Of a stretch of 64,000 bases of DNA, positions 8,425 to 17,402 are shown one piece after another (the first letter of the stretch is position 1; each line of letters starts with the position of its first letter). The DNA lies in contig NZ_SJKD01000008.1 in assembly GCF_004331485.1 (NCBI RefSeq), positions 372,001 through 436,000 of the forward strand. Reading direction: 5' to 3'. Source of the DNA: Kribbella capetownensis (GTDB lineage: Bacteria > Actinomycetota > Actinomycetes > Propionibacteriales > Kribbellaceae). The position numbers and the translations under genes are program-made. The notes under the pieces are model-generated. The model did no database searches. It saw only the letters and a program-made list of their open reading frames with translations, and was not told the origin of the DNA.

Positions 8425-8970
8425 ATGACGTCTGTTCGTACGCCTGACCCGAACCCCGGCTGGCTCTCCGACATCGCGCTGCAAGAGACCCGCTCCCGGG
8501 TGCCGATCCTGTACGTCGAGGCCGTGCCGGCCCGCGTCGACGCCGCCGGCCAGATCGAGCATGTCGGGGTTCTGCTGCGCGGGGCGGCCGAGACCGGGCA
8601 GATCATCCGGACCTTGGTGTCCGGCCGGGTCATGCACGGCGAGTCGATCCGCGACGCCCTGCAGCGCAACATCGAGAAGGACCTCGGCCCGGCCGCGTTC
8701 CCGCGGCTGCCAACGAGTCCGGTGCCGTTCACGGTCGCGGAGTACTTCCCGCTGCCCGGTGTCACGCCGCTGCACGATCCGCGCCAGCACGCGGTCGCGC
8801 TGGTGTACGTCGTACCGGTGACCGGCGACTGTAATCCGCGGCAGGACGCGCTCGACCTGACCTGGCTGACGCCGAAGGAAGCGCTCGAGCCGGCCTTCCT
8901 GACCGACCTCGAAGGCGGCCGCGGGCATCTGATCAAACAAGCCCTCGCCTGGTCCGGCGCACTCGTCTGA
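8425..8970 (+). CDS. Nudix-like DUF4916 protein
   Basis: 181-residue protein matching, from memory, the actinobacterial DUF4916 family, a Nudix-fold group. Landmarks are RVPILYVEAVPARVD, GVLLRGA, SGRVMHGESIRDAL, EKDLGPAAFPRLP and PRQDALDLTWLTPKEAL. The canonical Nudix box (GX5EX7REUXEEXGU) is not intact, so hydrolase activity is uncertain. The gene stands alone between the AraC regulator and a convergent SDR gene. Assignment rests on pattern recognition only. Confidence 0.75.
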   Translation: MTSVRTPDPNPGWLSDIALQETRSRVPILYVEAVPARVDAAGQIEHVGVLLRGAAETGQIIRTLVSGRVMHGESIRDALQRNIEKDLGPAAFPRLPTSPVPFTVAEYFPLPGVTPLHDPRQHAVALVYVVPVTGDCNPRQDALDLTWLTPKEALEPAFLTDLEGGRGHLIKQALAWSGALV

Positions 8971-8983
8971 CCTCAGCGCGGGT

Positions 8984-9712
8984 TCACCACGCTAGGCGGC
9001 CCGCCTCGGCGTGGACCTCGCCGGTCGGGCCGTCGGCGCCGAGCATTGCCAACCGGACCGCGACGGACGCGCCCTGCGCAGGCGTCCGCGCCGCGTCCCA
9101 TCCACCCATGTCCGTCGCGCAGTTGCCCGGGTCGGCCGCGTTCACCAGGATCCCGCTGCCGCGCAGTTCGTTGGCGAGCATCACTGTGACCATGTTCACC
9201 GCCGCCTTCGACGAGTTGTAGCCGAGAGTCAGCACGGTCGACATCCGCGACTCCGGATCGCCCACCTGGCTGAACGAGGCCAGCGACGTCGACAGGTTCA
9301 CGATCCGCGCACTCTCCGCCTTCCGCAGCAACGGCAGCATCGCCCGAGTCGTCCCGACCAGCCCGATCACATTGGTCTCGAACGCCTCCCGCAGTACGTC
9401 GCTCTCCACCCGCGACACCGCGTCGTCGCCGACCGGGATGATTGCCGCATTGTTGACAATCACGTCGAGCCGGCCGTACTTACGCTCGATCATCTCCGCC
9501 GCCGCCTGGACCGACCGCTCATCGGTCACCTCCAACTGAACCGCGGCCGCATCGAGGCCCTCGGCAACCAGTTCCTTCGCCGCGGCCTCGCCACGCGCCA
9601 GGTCCCGCGACCCGACCAGCACGACGAACCCCGCCTCCCCGAGCTGCCGTGCGATCTCCTTGCCGATGCCCTTGTTGGCGCCCGTGACGAGCGCGATCTT
9701 CTTCTCGGTCAT
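8984..9712 (-). CDS. Short-chain dehydrogenase/reductase
   Basis: 242-residue classical SDR. It has the nucleotide-binding TGANKGIGKEIA at residues 9-20, NNAAI near 89, the catalytic Ser in NLSTSLASFS and the YNSSK pair near 165. It resembles carbonyl-reductase-like SDRs that reduce reactive aldehydes or ketones with NADPH. The ATG at 9712 follows TGGAGGG. It is divergent from an XRE-type regulator, an arrangement common for this SDR subgroup, in which the regulator represses it. Confidence 0.9.
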   Translation of the reverse strand: MTEKKIALVTGANKGIGKEIARQLGEAGFVVLVGSRDLARGEAAAKELVAEGLDAAAVQLEVTDERSVQAAAEMIERKYGRLDVIVNNAAIIPVGDDAVSRVESDVLREAFETNVIGLVGTTRAMLPLLRKAESARIVNLSTSLASFSQVGDPESRMSTVLTLGYNSSKAAVNMVTVMLANELRGSGILVNAADPGNCATDMGGWDAARTPAQGASVAVRLAMLGADGPTGEVHAEAGRLAW

Positions 9713-9814
9713 GCCCTCCAGACTGGTGAGCCGCGGCGTCGCGAGGCAGAGCGAGCTCACCCTGGGATCGGCAGTCCCTGGTTGGCGTCACCGCCCGGCT
9801 GCGATGCTGGACAG

Positions 9815-10657
9815 GTGGATCGGGGTCAGTTGGCGGAGTTCCTGCGAGTACGGCGGGAGCGGCTGACCCCTGCCGACGTCGGGCTACCGGCCGGGCTGCG
9901 CCGACGTACGCCCGGCCTCCGGCGCGAGGAGGTCGCCAGTCTCGCGACCATGTCGACCGACTACTACACCCGGCTCGAGCAGGGCCGCGGGCCACGGCCA
10001 TCACGCCCGGTGCTGACCGGACTCGCGCGGGCCCTCCGGCTGAACGAGGACGAGCGCGACCACCTGTTCCGGCTGGCCGGCGAGCAGCCGGGTCCTCCCC
10101 CGGGTCCGCCGTCGGACGTGCGGGACGGCGTACTGCGGATGCTCGGGCGGCTCGACGTACCAGGGATCGTGCTGGACGCGAAGTACGACGTACTCGCGTG
10201 GAACCGGCAGGCGGCGGCCCTGATGACGGACTTCTCCGCCCTGCCGGTGAAGGAACGGAACCTGCTGCGGTTGCGGTTCCTGCACGGCGATCGGCAGGCG
10301 GAGCGGTACGGGATGGACGCGACCCAGGCGTTCGCGCGCGAGGCGGCGGCGGACCTGCGGGCCGCGACCGGGACCTACCCGGACGACCCGGCGATCGCGC
10401 AACTGGTGTCCGATCTGCTCGCCGGGAGTCCGGAGTTCGCCGAGCTCTGGGCAAGGCACGAGGTCGCGCGGCAGCAGAGCCTGTGCCAGACGATCCTCCA
10501 TCCCGAGGTCGGCCGGATCGACGTGATCTGCGAGGTCCTGGTCATCCCCGAACGCGACCAGCGGGTGGTCATCTACACCGCTGAGCCCGGCTCGCCGTCG
10601 GACCACGCGCTCCGCCTTCTCGACGTGATCGGCACCCAGACGCTGTCCCACGGCTGA
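9815..10657 (+). CDS. XRE-type regulator with MmyB-like ligand-binding domain
   Basis: 280-residue regulator. The N-terminal helix-turn-helix (about 5-75) has the hallmark RRRTPGLRREEVASLA and DYYTRLEQGRGP, and the rest (about 105-275) matches the MmyB-like ligand-binding domain (VLAWNRQAAALMTDFS, PDDPAIAQLVSDL). Start at GTG 9815; the open frame upstream is antisense to the SDR gene. It most likely controls the divergent SDR. The stop codon lies inside the left arm of a GC-rich hairpin. Confidence 0.88.
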   Translation: MDRGQLAEFLRVRRERLTPADVGLPAGLRRRTPGLRREEVASLATMSTDYYTRLEQGRGPRPSRPVLTGLARALRLNEDERDHLFRLAGEQPGPPPGPPSDVRDGVLRMLGRLDVPGIVLDAKYDVLAWNRQAAALMTDFSALPVKERNLLRLRFLHGDRQAERYGMDATQAFAREAAADLRAATGTYPDDPAIAQLVSDLLAGSPEFAELWARHEVARQQSLCQTILHPEVGRIDVICEVLVIPERDQRVVIYTAEPGSPSDHALRLLDVIGTQTLSHG

Positions 10658-10689
10658 GCCCCCGCACCTCGGGGTAGCGTGCGAGGGCT
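10657..10689. terminator. Terminator-like hairpin between convergent genes
   Basis: A near-perfect stem pairs AGCCCCCGCAC with GTGCGAGGGCT around an 11-base loop. It starts inside the XRE stop codon and lies between two convergent genes, so it could serve both. No T tract follows. Confidence 0.5.
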
Positions 10690-10705
10690 CGTGGGCTGGG
10701 CCCGG

Positions 10706-13700
10706 CTATTGGCCGCTGAACATGAAGGTCGATCCGGGCTCCTTCACGATGTCGCCGTCGCGGGAGTTGGTGACCACGACATTGCTGAGGGTGGCACTGC
10801 CCCGGGCACCGCCCATGGCGAGGATGCCGGAGCCGTTGTTCGACTTGTCGATCCGCAGATTGGTGAGCGCGACGTTCGGCATCTCACCGCCACCGGTCTT
10901 GAACTGCAGCCCGTCGTACGTCGAGTCGTAGATCTCGGTGTCGCGGATCGTGACGCCGGGGATCGGCAGGTTCGCCGGGAACAGCGTGATCGCACCGAAC
11001 TCCTGGTCCTCGTTCCAGAACACACCGCCACAGCGGTAGAGCGCGTTGTTGGCGATCAGCGTCTGGCCCGAGAACGGCAGCGGGTCGTGGTCGGTCGCCA
11101 GCATGATGCCGGGGTAGTTCATGGTGTCGTAGATCAGGTTGTTCTCGATCTTGTTGCCGTAGCCGCCGTAGATCGCGATGCCGTTCGCCCGCCACGGCAA
11201 CTGGACGGTGTTGTTGGTGAACGCGTTGTCGTGGCCGATGTCGACCGACTGGTCCTTGACGTACTTGCTCGCCCAGACCGCCAGCGCGTCGTCGCCGGTG
11301 GTCCGGAACGACGAGTTGAACACCTTCGAGTTGCGGGTGCCGTTGGCGAAGTTGATGCCGTCGGCGTAGGTGTCGCGGATCCGCATCCCGCTGAACTCCA
11401 GGGCGTCTGCCGGACCCCACAGTTCGGGGATGTTGTCGTAGTCGCGGCCGACCCAGACTCCGACGTTCGAGTGCTCGATCCAGACGTTGCTGATCTTGGT
11501 CCCGATGCCGAACCGGCCGTTCAGCGCGACACCACCCTCGGCGTTGCCGTCACCGCCGCGGATCCGGCCGGACCCGAAGATCGCGATGTCCGACAACTGC
11601 ACGTTCTTGTCGATGTCGAAGCCGAAGTTGCCTTCGTGCGGATGGTTGATGCCGCCGGCGTTCTGCGGCTCGATGGTCGAGTAGAGCTGCGAGTACCACA
11701 TCCCCGCGCCGCGGATCGTGGTGTTGCTGATCCCGACCTGGTTGTACTGACCCCGGTCCAGCGGGTCGTCGGTCAGGATCTTCTTCTCCTGCCGCCATTG
11801 CCCGGCAGGGATCCAAACGCAGCTGATGACACCGTTCTGGTCGTCGGTGACGGCCCGCTGGATCGCATCCGCGTCATCGACCCCGTCGTTCGGTACGGCG
11901 CCGTACTGCGTGATCGACGTACAGCCGGCCGGCTGGGTGAGCGCCGGCGCGACCTGCTCCAGGTCGACCATGTCGATGATGTAGAACGACGCGTTGTCGC
12001 CGGAGTCGCGCTGCAGCTTGAACTTCGTGCCGACCGGGTACGACGTACCGAGCAGGGCATGCGATTCGTCGAAGAGGCGGCGCGCGTCACCACCCGGTGT
12101 GTTGGTCAGCGACTCCGGTCCGTCGCTGTTTCCGTAGAGCCAGCTGTTGTGCGACGACAGAGTCAGCTTCTGCTTGAAGGTGCCGTTGACGTACAGACTG
12201 ATGGTTGCCTCGAGCCCCTGCCCGTTGGCCGAGTCGGGAATCGAGTTGCGGACCACGATCGAGTTGGCCGGCACCGTCGCGGTGAACTCGACGAACTGAC
12301 CGGTCGAGTTCAGCCGGACCGACTGGCGGCCGGACGACTCGGTGGCGAAGTTCGTGTGACCGAAGGTGCGCTCCGCATCCGAGGTGAGCAGCGTGCCGGT
12401 GTAGTCGCCCGATTCCGCCTCGTACGACGTGTACGGTACGGCGGCACCGCGGCCGACCACGATCGACCTGGACAGGGTGTTGTTGGTTTCGTTGGTCTCG
12501 GCAACTGTGTTGGTCGCGTCGGCGGTTGCGGTCAGAGTGGCGCCGCCGTTGGTGGCCGTCCAGGTGCCGGTCATCGCGACGTTCGCGGTCGCACCGGCCG
12601 CGATCGCCGCCGTGTTGGTGTTGAGGGTCGTGCCGCCGATCGTGAGCCGGGTGACCGCGGCACCGGACGCCGTCGTACCGCGGTTGTTCACCGCAACTGT
12701 GAAGGAGACCTGGGCACCGGGGGCCGGATTGGCTGGGTTGGAAGTGATGCCGGTGACTTGCAGGTCCGGCCCGGCCGCTTGGCCGACGGTGAGTTGGGTG
12801 GGTGATTGGAAGGTGTTGTTGCTGTCGTTCTGCTCGACGACGGTGTTGGTGGCATCGGCCACCGCGGCGAGCGTGTAGTTGCCTTGGGCACGGGTTCCGG
12901 CGTTGGCGGTGACCGTGGATGAGGCTCCGGCGGCGAGAGCGCCGACGGATGCTGTGCCGGCGACCGAGCCGCCGAGCAGGAAGTTCAGGCTGCTGGCCGA
13001 CGCCGCGGCTGTGCCGGAGTTCTTGACCGTGGCCGACAGAGTGATCGGGGTGGTTTCGGTTGGGTTCTGCGGGCTCCACGTGGCGGAGGTGACGACCAAG
13101 TCAGGGTTCGGGGCCGCCGTACCGAAGACCTGGAACTCGGCGACCTGGCCGCCCGGCGCGCCCGTGTTGGTGAAGACCTGGAGCCGTACGTCGGCGTACC
13201 GGCCGGTGACGGGGATCGTGATCGAGTTCTGGTTGCCGGACGCGCTGAACTGGTAGTCGGTGCGGTCGACGAGCGAGGTGAAGCCGGTGGCTGCCTGCTC
13301 CCGGCCGAGCACCTGGATGCTCTGCGTCCGCGGACCCCAGACGGGGTCGGGGTTGAGCTTCACCACGACTGAACTGAGGTCGGCGTTCGAACCGAGCTTG
13401 ACGGTCAGCGTCGCTGGGTAGCCGTTGGACTCCCAGTACGTGCCGAGGTTGTTGTCGTTCGCGTTCGTCGCGACGAAGTTGAAGGCCGAGGAGGATGCCT
13501 CGATGGGCTTGCTTGCGGCGAGGTCCGTCCCGGTCGGTGGTTCGATCGGCCCGCCACCAGGGCCGGCCACGGCGAACTCCGACAGTTGCGCGGCCGCCCA
13601 GCCACTGTTCGCCGTCACCGTCAGCCGGACGTAGCGCGCGGACGTGGTGGCGAAGTTGATGGTGACGGTGTTGTTCGCCGTCGGCGCGAAGGAGTACGCC

Positions 13701-14056
13701 GTACTGCCGACGACGGTGCTCAGCGACGCAGCGTTGGTGCCGGCCTGGACGGTGATGGTCTGGGAGCGGGCGCCCCAGGACGCGGGGAGCCTCAGCGTCA
13801 CCTGATTGACGTCAGTGGTGGAGCCGAGATCGGCCTGGATCCACTGCGGGAACGCACTGTTCGCGCTCTCCCAGTAGGTGTTCTGGTTGCCGTCGCCGGC
13901 GTTGGTGCTCGGATACTCCCCGAGCGAACTGCTGGCGGACAGGGTCTTGGAGAGGTCGGCGGTGACGGCCGCGGTCGCGGTCGCGGTGAGGGGCAGCAGC
14001 CCGGCCGCGATCAGGACAAGCGCGAGCAGGAGCCGTCGAACGTTCTGCTGAGACAT
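10706..14056 (-). CDS. Secreted multidomain GH87-type alpha-1,3-glucanase (mycodextranase)
   Basis: 1116-residue exported enzyme. In order: signal peptide 1-30, two discoidin (F5/8-type C) sugar-binding domains (about 35-165 and 178-310), two CARDB modules (about 318-420 and 430-530), a carbohydrate-binding module of the CBM35/6 kind (about 540-690), and a right-handed beta-helix catalytic domain (about 708-1116). That domain has YADGINF and, further on, TTGDDALAVW. D899, D922 and D923 have exactly the spacing I recall for the three catalytic aspartates of the Paenibacillus GH87 enzyme Agl-FH1 (1045, 1068, 1069). It should cut alpha-1,3-glucan of fungal walls or biofilms. GGAGG precedes the ATG. 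Confidence 0.85.
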   Translation of the reverse strand: MSQQNVRRLLLALVLIAAGLLPLTATATAAVTADLSKTLSASSSLGEYPSTNAGDGNQNTYWESANSAFPQWIQADLGSTTDVNQVTLRLPASWGARSQTITVQAGTNAASLSTVVGSTAYSFAPTANNTVTINFATTSARYVRLTVTANSGWAAAQLSEFAVAGPGGGPIEPPTGTDLAASKPIEASSSAFNFVATNANDNNLGTYWESNGYPATLTVKLGSNADLSSVVVKLNPDPVWGPRTQSIQVLGREQAATGFTSLVDRTDYQFSASGNQNSITIPVTGRYADVRLQVFTNTGAPGGQVAEFQVFGTAAPNPDLVVTSATWSPQNPTETTPITLSATVKNSGTAAASASSLNFLLGGSVAGTASVGALAAGASSTVTANAGTRAQGNYTLAAVADATNTVVEQNDSNNTFQSPTQLTVGQAAGPDLQVTGITSNPANPAPGAQVSFTVAVNNRGTTASGAAVTRLTIGGTTLNTNTAAIAAGATANVAMTGTWTATNGGATLTATADATNTVAETNETNNTLSRSIVVGRGAAVPYTSYEAESGDYTGTLLTSDAERTFGHTNFATESSGRQSVRLNSTGQFVEFTATVPANSIVVRNSIPDSANGQGLEATISLYVNGTFKQKLTLSSHNSWLYGNSDGPESLTNTPGGDARRLFDESHALLGTSYPVGTKFKLQRDSGDNASFYIIDMVDLEQVAPALTQPAGCTSITQYGAVPNDGVDDADAIQRAVTDDQNGVISCVWIPAGQWRQEKKILTDDPLDRGQYNQVGISNTTIRGAGMWYSQLYSTIEPQNAGGINHPHEGNFGFDIDKNVQLSDIAIFGSGRIRGGDGNAEGGVALNGRFGIGTKISNVWIEHSNVGVWVGRDYDNIPELWGPADALEFSGMRIRDTYADGINFANGTRNSKVFNSSFRTTGDDALAVWASKYVKDQSVDIGHDNAFTNNTVQLPWRANGIAIYGGYGNKIENNLIYDTMNYPGIMLATDHDPLPFSGQTLIANNALYRCGGVFWNEDQEFGAITLFPANLPIPGVTIRDTEIYDSTYDGLQFKTGGGEMPNVALTNLRIDKSNNGSGILAMGGARGSATLSNVVVTNSRDGDIVKEPGSTFMFSGQ

Positions 14057-14136
14057 CGAGTGGTCCTCCGTCGTGGGCGGTGGGAAGGACGAGAAATTTC
14101 GTAGATTTGCTGATTTCTTGCAGGACAGGGAGTCGA

Positions 14137-14877
14137 ATGTTGCAGCAGCGCTCGCGGTACGTCAACACTTCGGCACAGCGCGCGCAACCATCGGTCCGGG
14201 CCACGCATCGAGTGGACGTGAGGTTGTTCGCTGGCAAGAGCACCGTGCGGAAGCTGACGCCGCCGGCGCACGTCACGAGGATCACCGCCAGCGCTCTCAA
14301 CAACCGGGGCGACGTCGTCGGGTATGGCGTGGACGCTGTGAGCGGAAAGGGAATCGGTGTCGTCTGGCCGGCCGGGAGCAGGCCGCAGCGCCTGCGCGCG
14401 AGCGGCTCGGCGTACCCCGTCGACATCAACGACGCCGGTGTCGTGATCGGCAACACCACGAACTCGCAGCTCGAGGCCGGCCTGATCTGGAAGCTCTGGG
14501 ACGCGAAGGGCGTGCTGGTCACCGGCCAGGACGGGGCGAACGTCTCGCTGCGGGAGATCCGCGGCAGCTGGTTCATCGGCCTCCAGACCGCTGCGAACGG
14601 CAGCTTCAGCGGCGGACTCTGGAACACGCGGAGCGGGCAGGTTGTCAGCTTCCCGGGGAAGATCCTGGACGCGGTGAACAGTTCCGGAGACGTCGCGTAC
14701 GCCACCGACGACGGCAAGGCGGAGGTGGCTCGCCCGGACGGGACGACGGTCGCCATCGACGCCGAGGGGTACAACACGGTGACCTACCTCTTCGACCGCG
14801 GCCAGGCGTACGACGCAGCCGGCGACCGAGACAACGGCTTCAGCCGCCCAATCCTCTGGTCCAACTGCTCCCACTGA
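14137..14877 (+). CDS. HAF-repeat-like protein, probably missing its 5' end
   Basis: The open frame encodes NNRGDVVGYG, INDAGVVIG and similar units typed as HAF repeats, normally found in secreted actinomycete proteins of about 350-450 residues. Here the frame gives at most 246 residues from the ATG at 14137 (265 from 14080), without a signal peptide or a clear ribosome-binding site, and the N-terminal 25 residues look non-native. It starts inside the promoter region of the divergent glucanase gene. I read it as a real gene that has lost its start, or a decaying remnant. The last residues WSNCSH look like a natural end. Confidence 0.5.
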   Translation: MLQQRSRYVNTSAQRAQPSVRATHRVDVRLFAGKSTVRKLTPPAHVTRITASALNNRGDVVGYGVDAVSGKGIGVVWPAGSRPQRLRASGSAYPVDINDAGVVIGNTTNSQLEAGLIWKLWDAKGVLVTGQDGANVSLREIRGSWFIGLQTAANGSFSGGLWNTRSGQVVSFPGKILDAVNSSGDVAYATDDGKAEVARPDGTTVAIDAEGYNTVTYLFDRGQAYDAAGDRDNGFSRPILWSNCSH

Positions 14878-14941
14878 CCAACCGCCGACCCGCCGACCCC
14901 AACCCACCGGCGCGGCCGGCCTCGCCCTCTCTCCCCACCTC

Positions 14942-15160
14942 CCCCGGCGAAGCCCAGCCACACCCCACCACCCCGGCGAAGCCGGGCGCTCTTTCCCCGG
15001 CGAAGCCGGGTGTTTTAGGCGCGGCGTTGGGTGGCCCAGCCACTCCCCACCACCCCCGGCGGAGCCGGGTGTTTTTAGGCTCGGCGTTGGGTGGCCCAGC
15101 CACCCCCCACCACCCCCGGCGAAGCCGGGTGCTTTACGCCCGGCGTTGGGTGGCCCAGTC
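14942..15160. repeat. Tandem repeats duplicating the helicase 3' end and its hairpin
   Basis: About 2.8 copies of a 59-60 bp unit starting near 14995, 15054 and 15114. Each holds, on the minus strand, the codons for WATQRRA, a TAA stop and a hairpin CCCGGC-TTC-GCCGGG. Further hairpin copies lie at 14972-14986 and (imperfect) at 14942. The true helicase stop is in the unit nearest the gene (15134-15136); the other two are duplicate, non-coding copies. Between two convergent genes this string of hairpins would act as a strong terminator. Confidence 0.85.
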
Positions 15161-16936
15161 GCGGATTAGTTCTATGCGTTCCTTGAGTTGGATGGAGGAG
15201 GCGTGGGCCGCGGCTGGGCCGCCGAGCTTTCGGCGGAGGTCGTTGTGGATGACGCCGTGCGGTTGACCGGTGCGGTGGTGCCAGGCGGCGACCAGACCGT
15301 TCAACTCGCGGCGCAGCAACGCGACCTGCTCGTGCGTCGCCAGCTCGGTCGGCGTCGGGTCCTCTCGCTCGGACGACCCCGGCCGCTGCGACCGCTTCTG
15401 CGCAGCGATCGACTTCGCCTGCCGCTTGCGCAGCAGCTCCCGCACCTGATCCGGCTCCAGCAACCCGGGCAACCCGAGAAAGTCCAGCTCCTCATCGGAG
15501 GCCTGGTCCCCACCGGTCCCGTAGTCGCCACCGTCGAACACGACCCGGTCGAAGCTCGCATCCGACCCGAGCGCCTCGAACTTCGCCTCCAGGTCGTCGC
15601 TGGCCCCCTCTGCCTGGTTCGCCTTCGCCAGCAGATCGTCCTCGAGCGCGAAGATGTCGCCATCGTCGTTCGTGTTCTTCCGCCCGAGCACGTGGTCCCG
15701 CTCGACCTCCATCTCAGCGGCGAAGCTGAGCAGCCGAGTCACCGACGGCACGAACACCGACGCCGTCTCACCCCGCTTGCGGGCCCGGACGAACCGCCCG
15801 ACCGCCTGCGCGAAGAACAGCGGCGTCGACGTTGGCGTCGCATACACCCCGACGGCCAGCCGCGGTACGTCGACACCCTCCGACACCATCCGGACCGCGA
15901 CCATCCAGCGCGACTCGTCGGCGGAGAACTTCGCGATCTTCTTGCTCGCGGCCTTCTCGTCCGACAGCACCACGGTCGGCGCCTCGCCGGTGATCTCGCG
16001 CAGCGTCTTCGCGTACGCACGGGCCGTGTTCTGATCGCCGGAGATGACCAGACCGCCCGCGTCCGGCATGTGCCGGCGGACCTCGGTCAGCCGCTTGTCC
16101 GCGGCCGCCAGCACCGCCGGCATCCACTCGCCGGCCGGGTCGAGCGCCGTACGCAGAGCCTGCGCGGTCAGGTCCTTCGTGAGCGGTTCGCCCAGCCGCG
16201 CCGCGACCTCGTCACCGGCCTTGGTGCGCCACCGCATCTCGCCGGAGTACGACATGAAGATCACCGGGCGTACGACGTGGTCCTGCAGCGCGTGCCCGTA
16301 GCCGTAGGTGTAGTCCGCCTTGCTCCGGGCGACCCCGTCGTGGGCCGTCTCGTAGGTCACGAACGGGATCGGGTTGTCGTCGCTGCGGAACGGCGTACCG
16401 GTCAGGCAGAGCCGGCGGGCCGCGGGCTCGAACGCCTCCCGCACGCCCTCACCCCAGCTGAGCGCGTCACCACCGTGGTGCACCTCGTCCAGGATCACCA
16501 GCGTCTTGAACCGCTCGGTCCGGACCCGGAAGGCGAGCGGGTTCACCGCGACCCCGGCGTACGTCACCGCGACGCCCTGGAAGTCCTTGTTGGTCTTGCC
16601 GCGCCGGCCGGCGAACGCCGGGTCGATCGCGATCCCGGCCTTGTCGGCCGCCTCGGCCCACTGGACCTTGAGATGCTCGGTCGGCGTCACCACGGTCACC
16701 CGCTCGATCAGCCGCCGATGCAGCAACTCGGCGGCCACGGTGAGGGCGAAAGTGGTCTTACCTGCTCCGGGCGTCGCCACGGCCAGGAAGTCTCGCGGCT
16801 GGCTGTCGAAGTAATGCTTGAGTGCCTCTGCCTGCCAGGCCCGCAGCTTGCTGGCGGTACCCCACGCGGCGCGATCCGGATACGCCGGCGGAAGCACGGC
16901 TGGTCCAGCTGGCACGCTCGAATCCACGGACGGCAT
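15134..16936 (-). CDS. DEAD/DEAH-box (superfamily 2) helicase
   Basis: 600-residue ATP-dependent helicase. Motifs in order: Walker A ATPGAGKT (about 54-61), VVTPTEHL, DEVHH (motif II, about 151), LTGTPFRSD (motif III), then the second RecA-like domain with VAVRMVSEGVDVPRL and QAVGRFVRARKR (motif VI, about 385). An acidic linker and a C-terminal region with HHRTGQPHGVIHNDLRR follow. The gene is divergent from a DUF3039 gene, a pairing I recall from many actinobacteria, which suggests a conserved nucleic-acid role. The last seven codons and stop are repeated downstream. Confidence 0.93.
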   Translation of the reverse strand: MPSVDSSVPAGPAVLPPAYPDRAAWGTASKLRAWQAEALKHYFDSQPRDFLAVATPGAGKTTFALTVAAELLHRRLIERVTVVTPTEHLKVQWAEAADKAGIAIDPAFAGRRGKTNKDFQGVAVTYAGVAVNPLAFRVRTERFKTLVILDEVHHGGDALSWGEGVREAFEPAARRLCLTGTPFRSDDNPIPFVTYETAHDGVARSKADYTYGYGHALQDHVVRPVIFMSYSGEMRWRTKAGDEVAARLGEPLTKDLTAQALRTALDPAGEWMPAVLAAADKRLTEVRRHMPDAGGLVISGDQNTARAYAKTLREITGEAPTVVLSDEKAASKKIAKFSADESRWMVAVRMVSEGVDVPRLAVGVYATPTSTPLFFAQAVGRFVRARKRGETASVFVPSVTRLLSFAAEMEVERDHVLGRKNTNDDGDIFALEDDLLAKANQAEGASDDLEAKFEALGSDASFDRVVFDGGDYGTGGDQASDEELDFLGLPGLLEPDQVRELLRKRQAKSIAAQKRSQRPGSSEREDPTPTELATHEQVALLRRELNGLVAAWHHRTGQPHGVIHNDLRRKLGGPAAAHASSIQLKERIELIRDWATQRRA

Positions 16937-17062
16937 ACTCCCCCGTTAGTCGACTGTCGGCCGTGCAGGAACGTTACCTGACTTCGCCGACAAACCCCGA
17001 CCGGCGTGTCGCAGTACGACCGGTCTGTGGAGAAAGTTCCCGGGTCGACTGGTGTGTCGGCC

Positions 17063-17068
17063 TACACT
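17063..17068 (+). promoter_or_regulatory. -10 box of the DUF3039 gene (leaderless)
   Basis: TACACT, seven bases before the ATG at 17076. The intervening CGGGGGC is not a good ribosome-binding site for that distance. Confidence 0.5.
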
Positions 17069-17075
17069 CGGGGGC

Positions 17076-17342
17076 ATGAGTACTCAGCTGAGCCCGGGGG
17101 CCGAGACGGTCGTCGACGAGCGGACGCAGCCGGCGCCGGCAGAGCCCGGCGATCACGAGCGGTTCTCGCACTACGTGCCGAAGGACAAGCTGACCGAGGC
17201 GATGGTGATGGGGACGCCGGTCGTCGCCCTGTGCGGCAAGGTGTGGGTGCCGAGCCGGGACCCGCAGCGCTTCCCCGTCTGCCCGGAGTGCAAGGAGATC
17301 TGGGACTCGCTGAACCCAGGCGACGACGAGGGCGGCGAGTAG
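17076..17342 (+). CDS. DUF3039 domain protein
   Basis: 88-residue small protein. The conserved core HYVPKDKLTEAMVMGTPVVALCGKVWVPSRDP is followed by RFPVCPECKEIW. The three cysteines (one in ALCGK, a CPEC pair) could bind a metal. The family is widespread in actinobacteria and, from memory, sits beside the helicase gene found divergent here; no function is established. The first 28 residues are variable and acidic/proline-rich. Likely leaderless start. Confidence 0.88.
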   Translation: MSTQLSPGAETVVDERTQPAPAEPGDHERFSHYVPKDKLTEAMVMGTPVVALCGKVWVPSRDPQRFPVCPECKEIWDSLNPGDDEGGE

Positions 17343-17357
17343 GGCCCGCCCAGGCGA

Positions 17358-17383
17358 GAGGCCGCGCCGAGCCGCGCGGCCTC
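17358..17383. terminator. Bidirectional hairpin terminator
   Basis: GAGGCCGCG pairs perfectly with CGCGGCCTC across an eight-base loop, midway between the convergent DUF3039 and YqgE genes. Confidence 0.6.
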
Positions 17384-17402
17384 GACCCGAAGTGCGCGCG
17401 CC

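Noticed and set aside
10679..12805. 708-residue open frame on the plus strand
   Set aside because: It is antisense to the glucanase gene, begins without a ribosome-binding site and has a composition (repeated VVGDGAV/DRV-like patterns) typical of the opposite strand of high-GC genes.
14840..15103. 87-residue minus-strand frame with PGFAG repeats
   Set aside because: It only translates the tandem terminator array; no ribosome-binding site and the repeats explain it.
15188..16981. 597-residue open frame on the plus strand
   Set aside because: Antisense to the helicase, which has all SF2 motifs.
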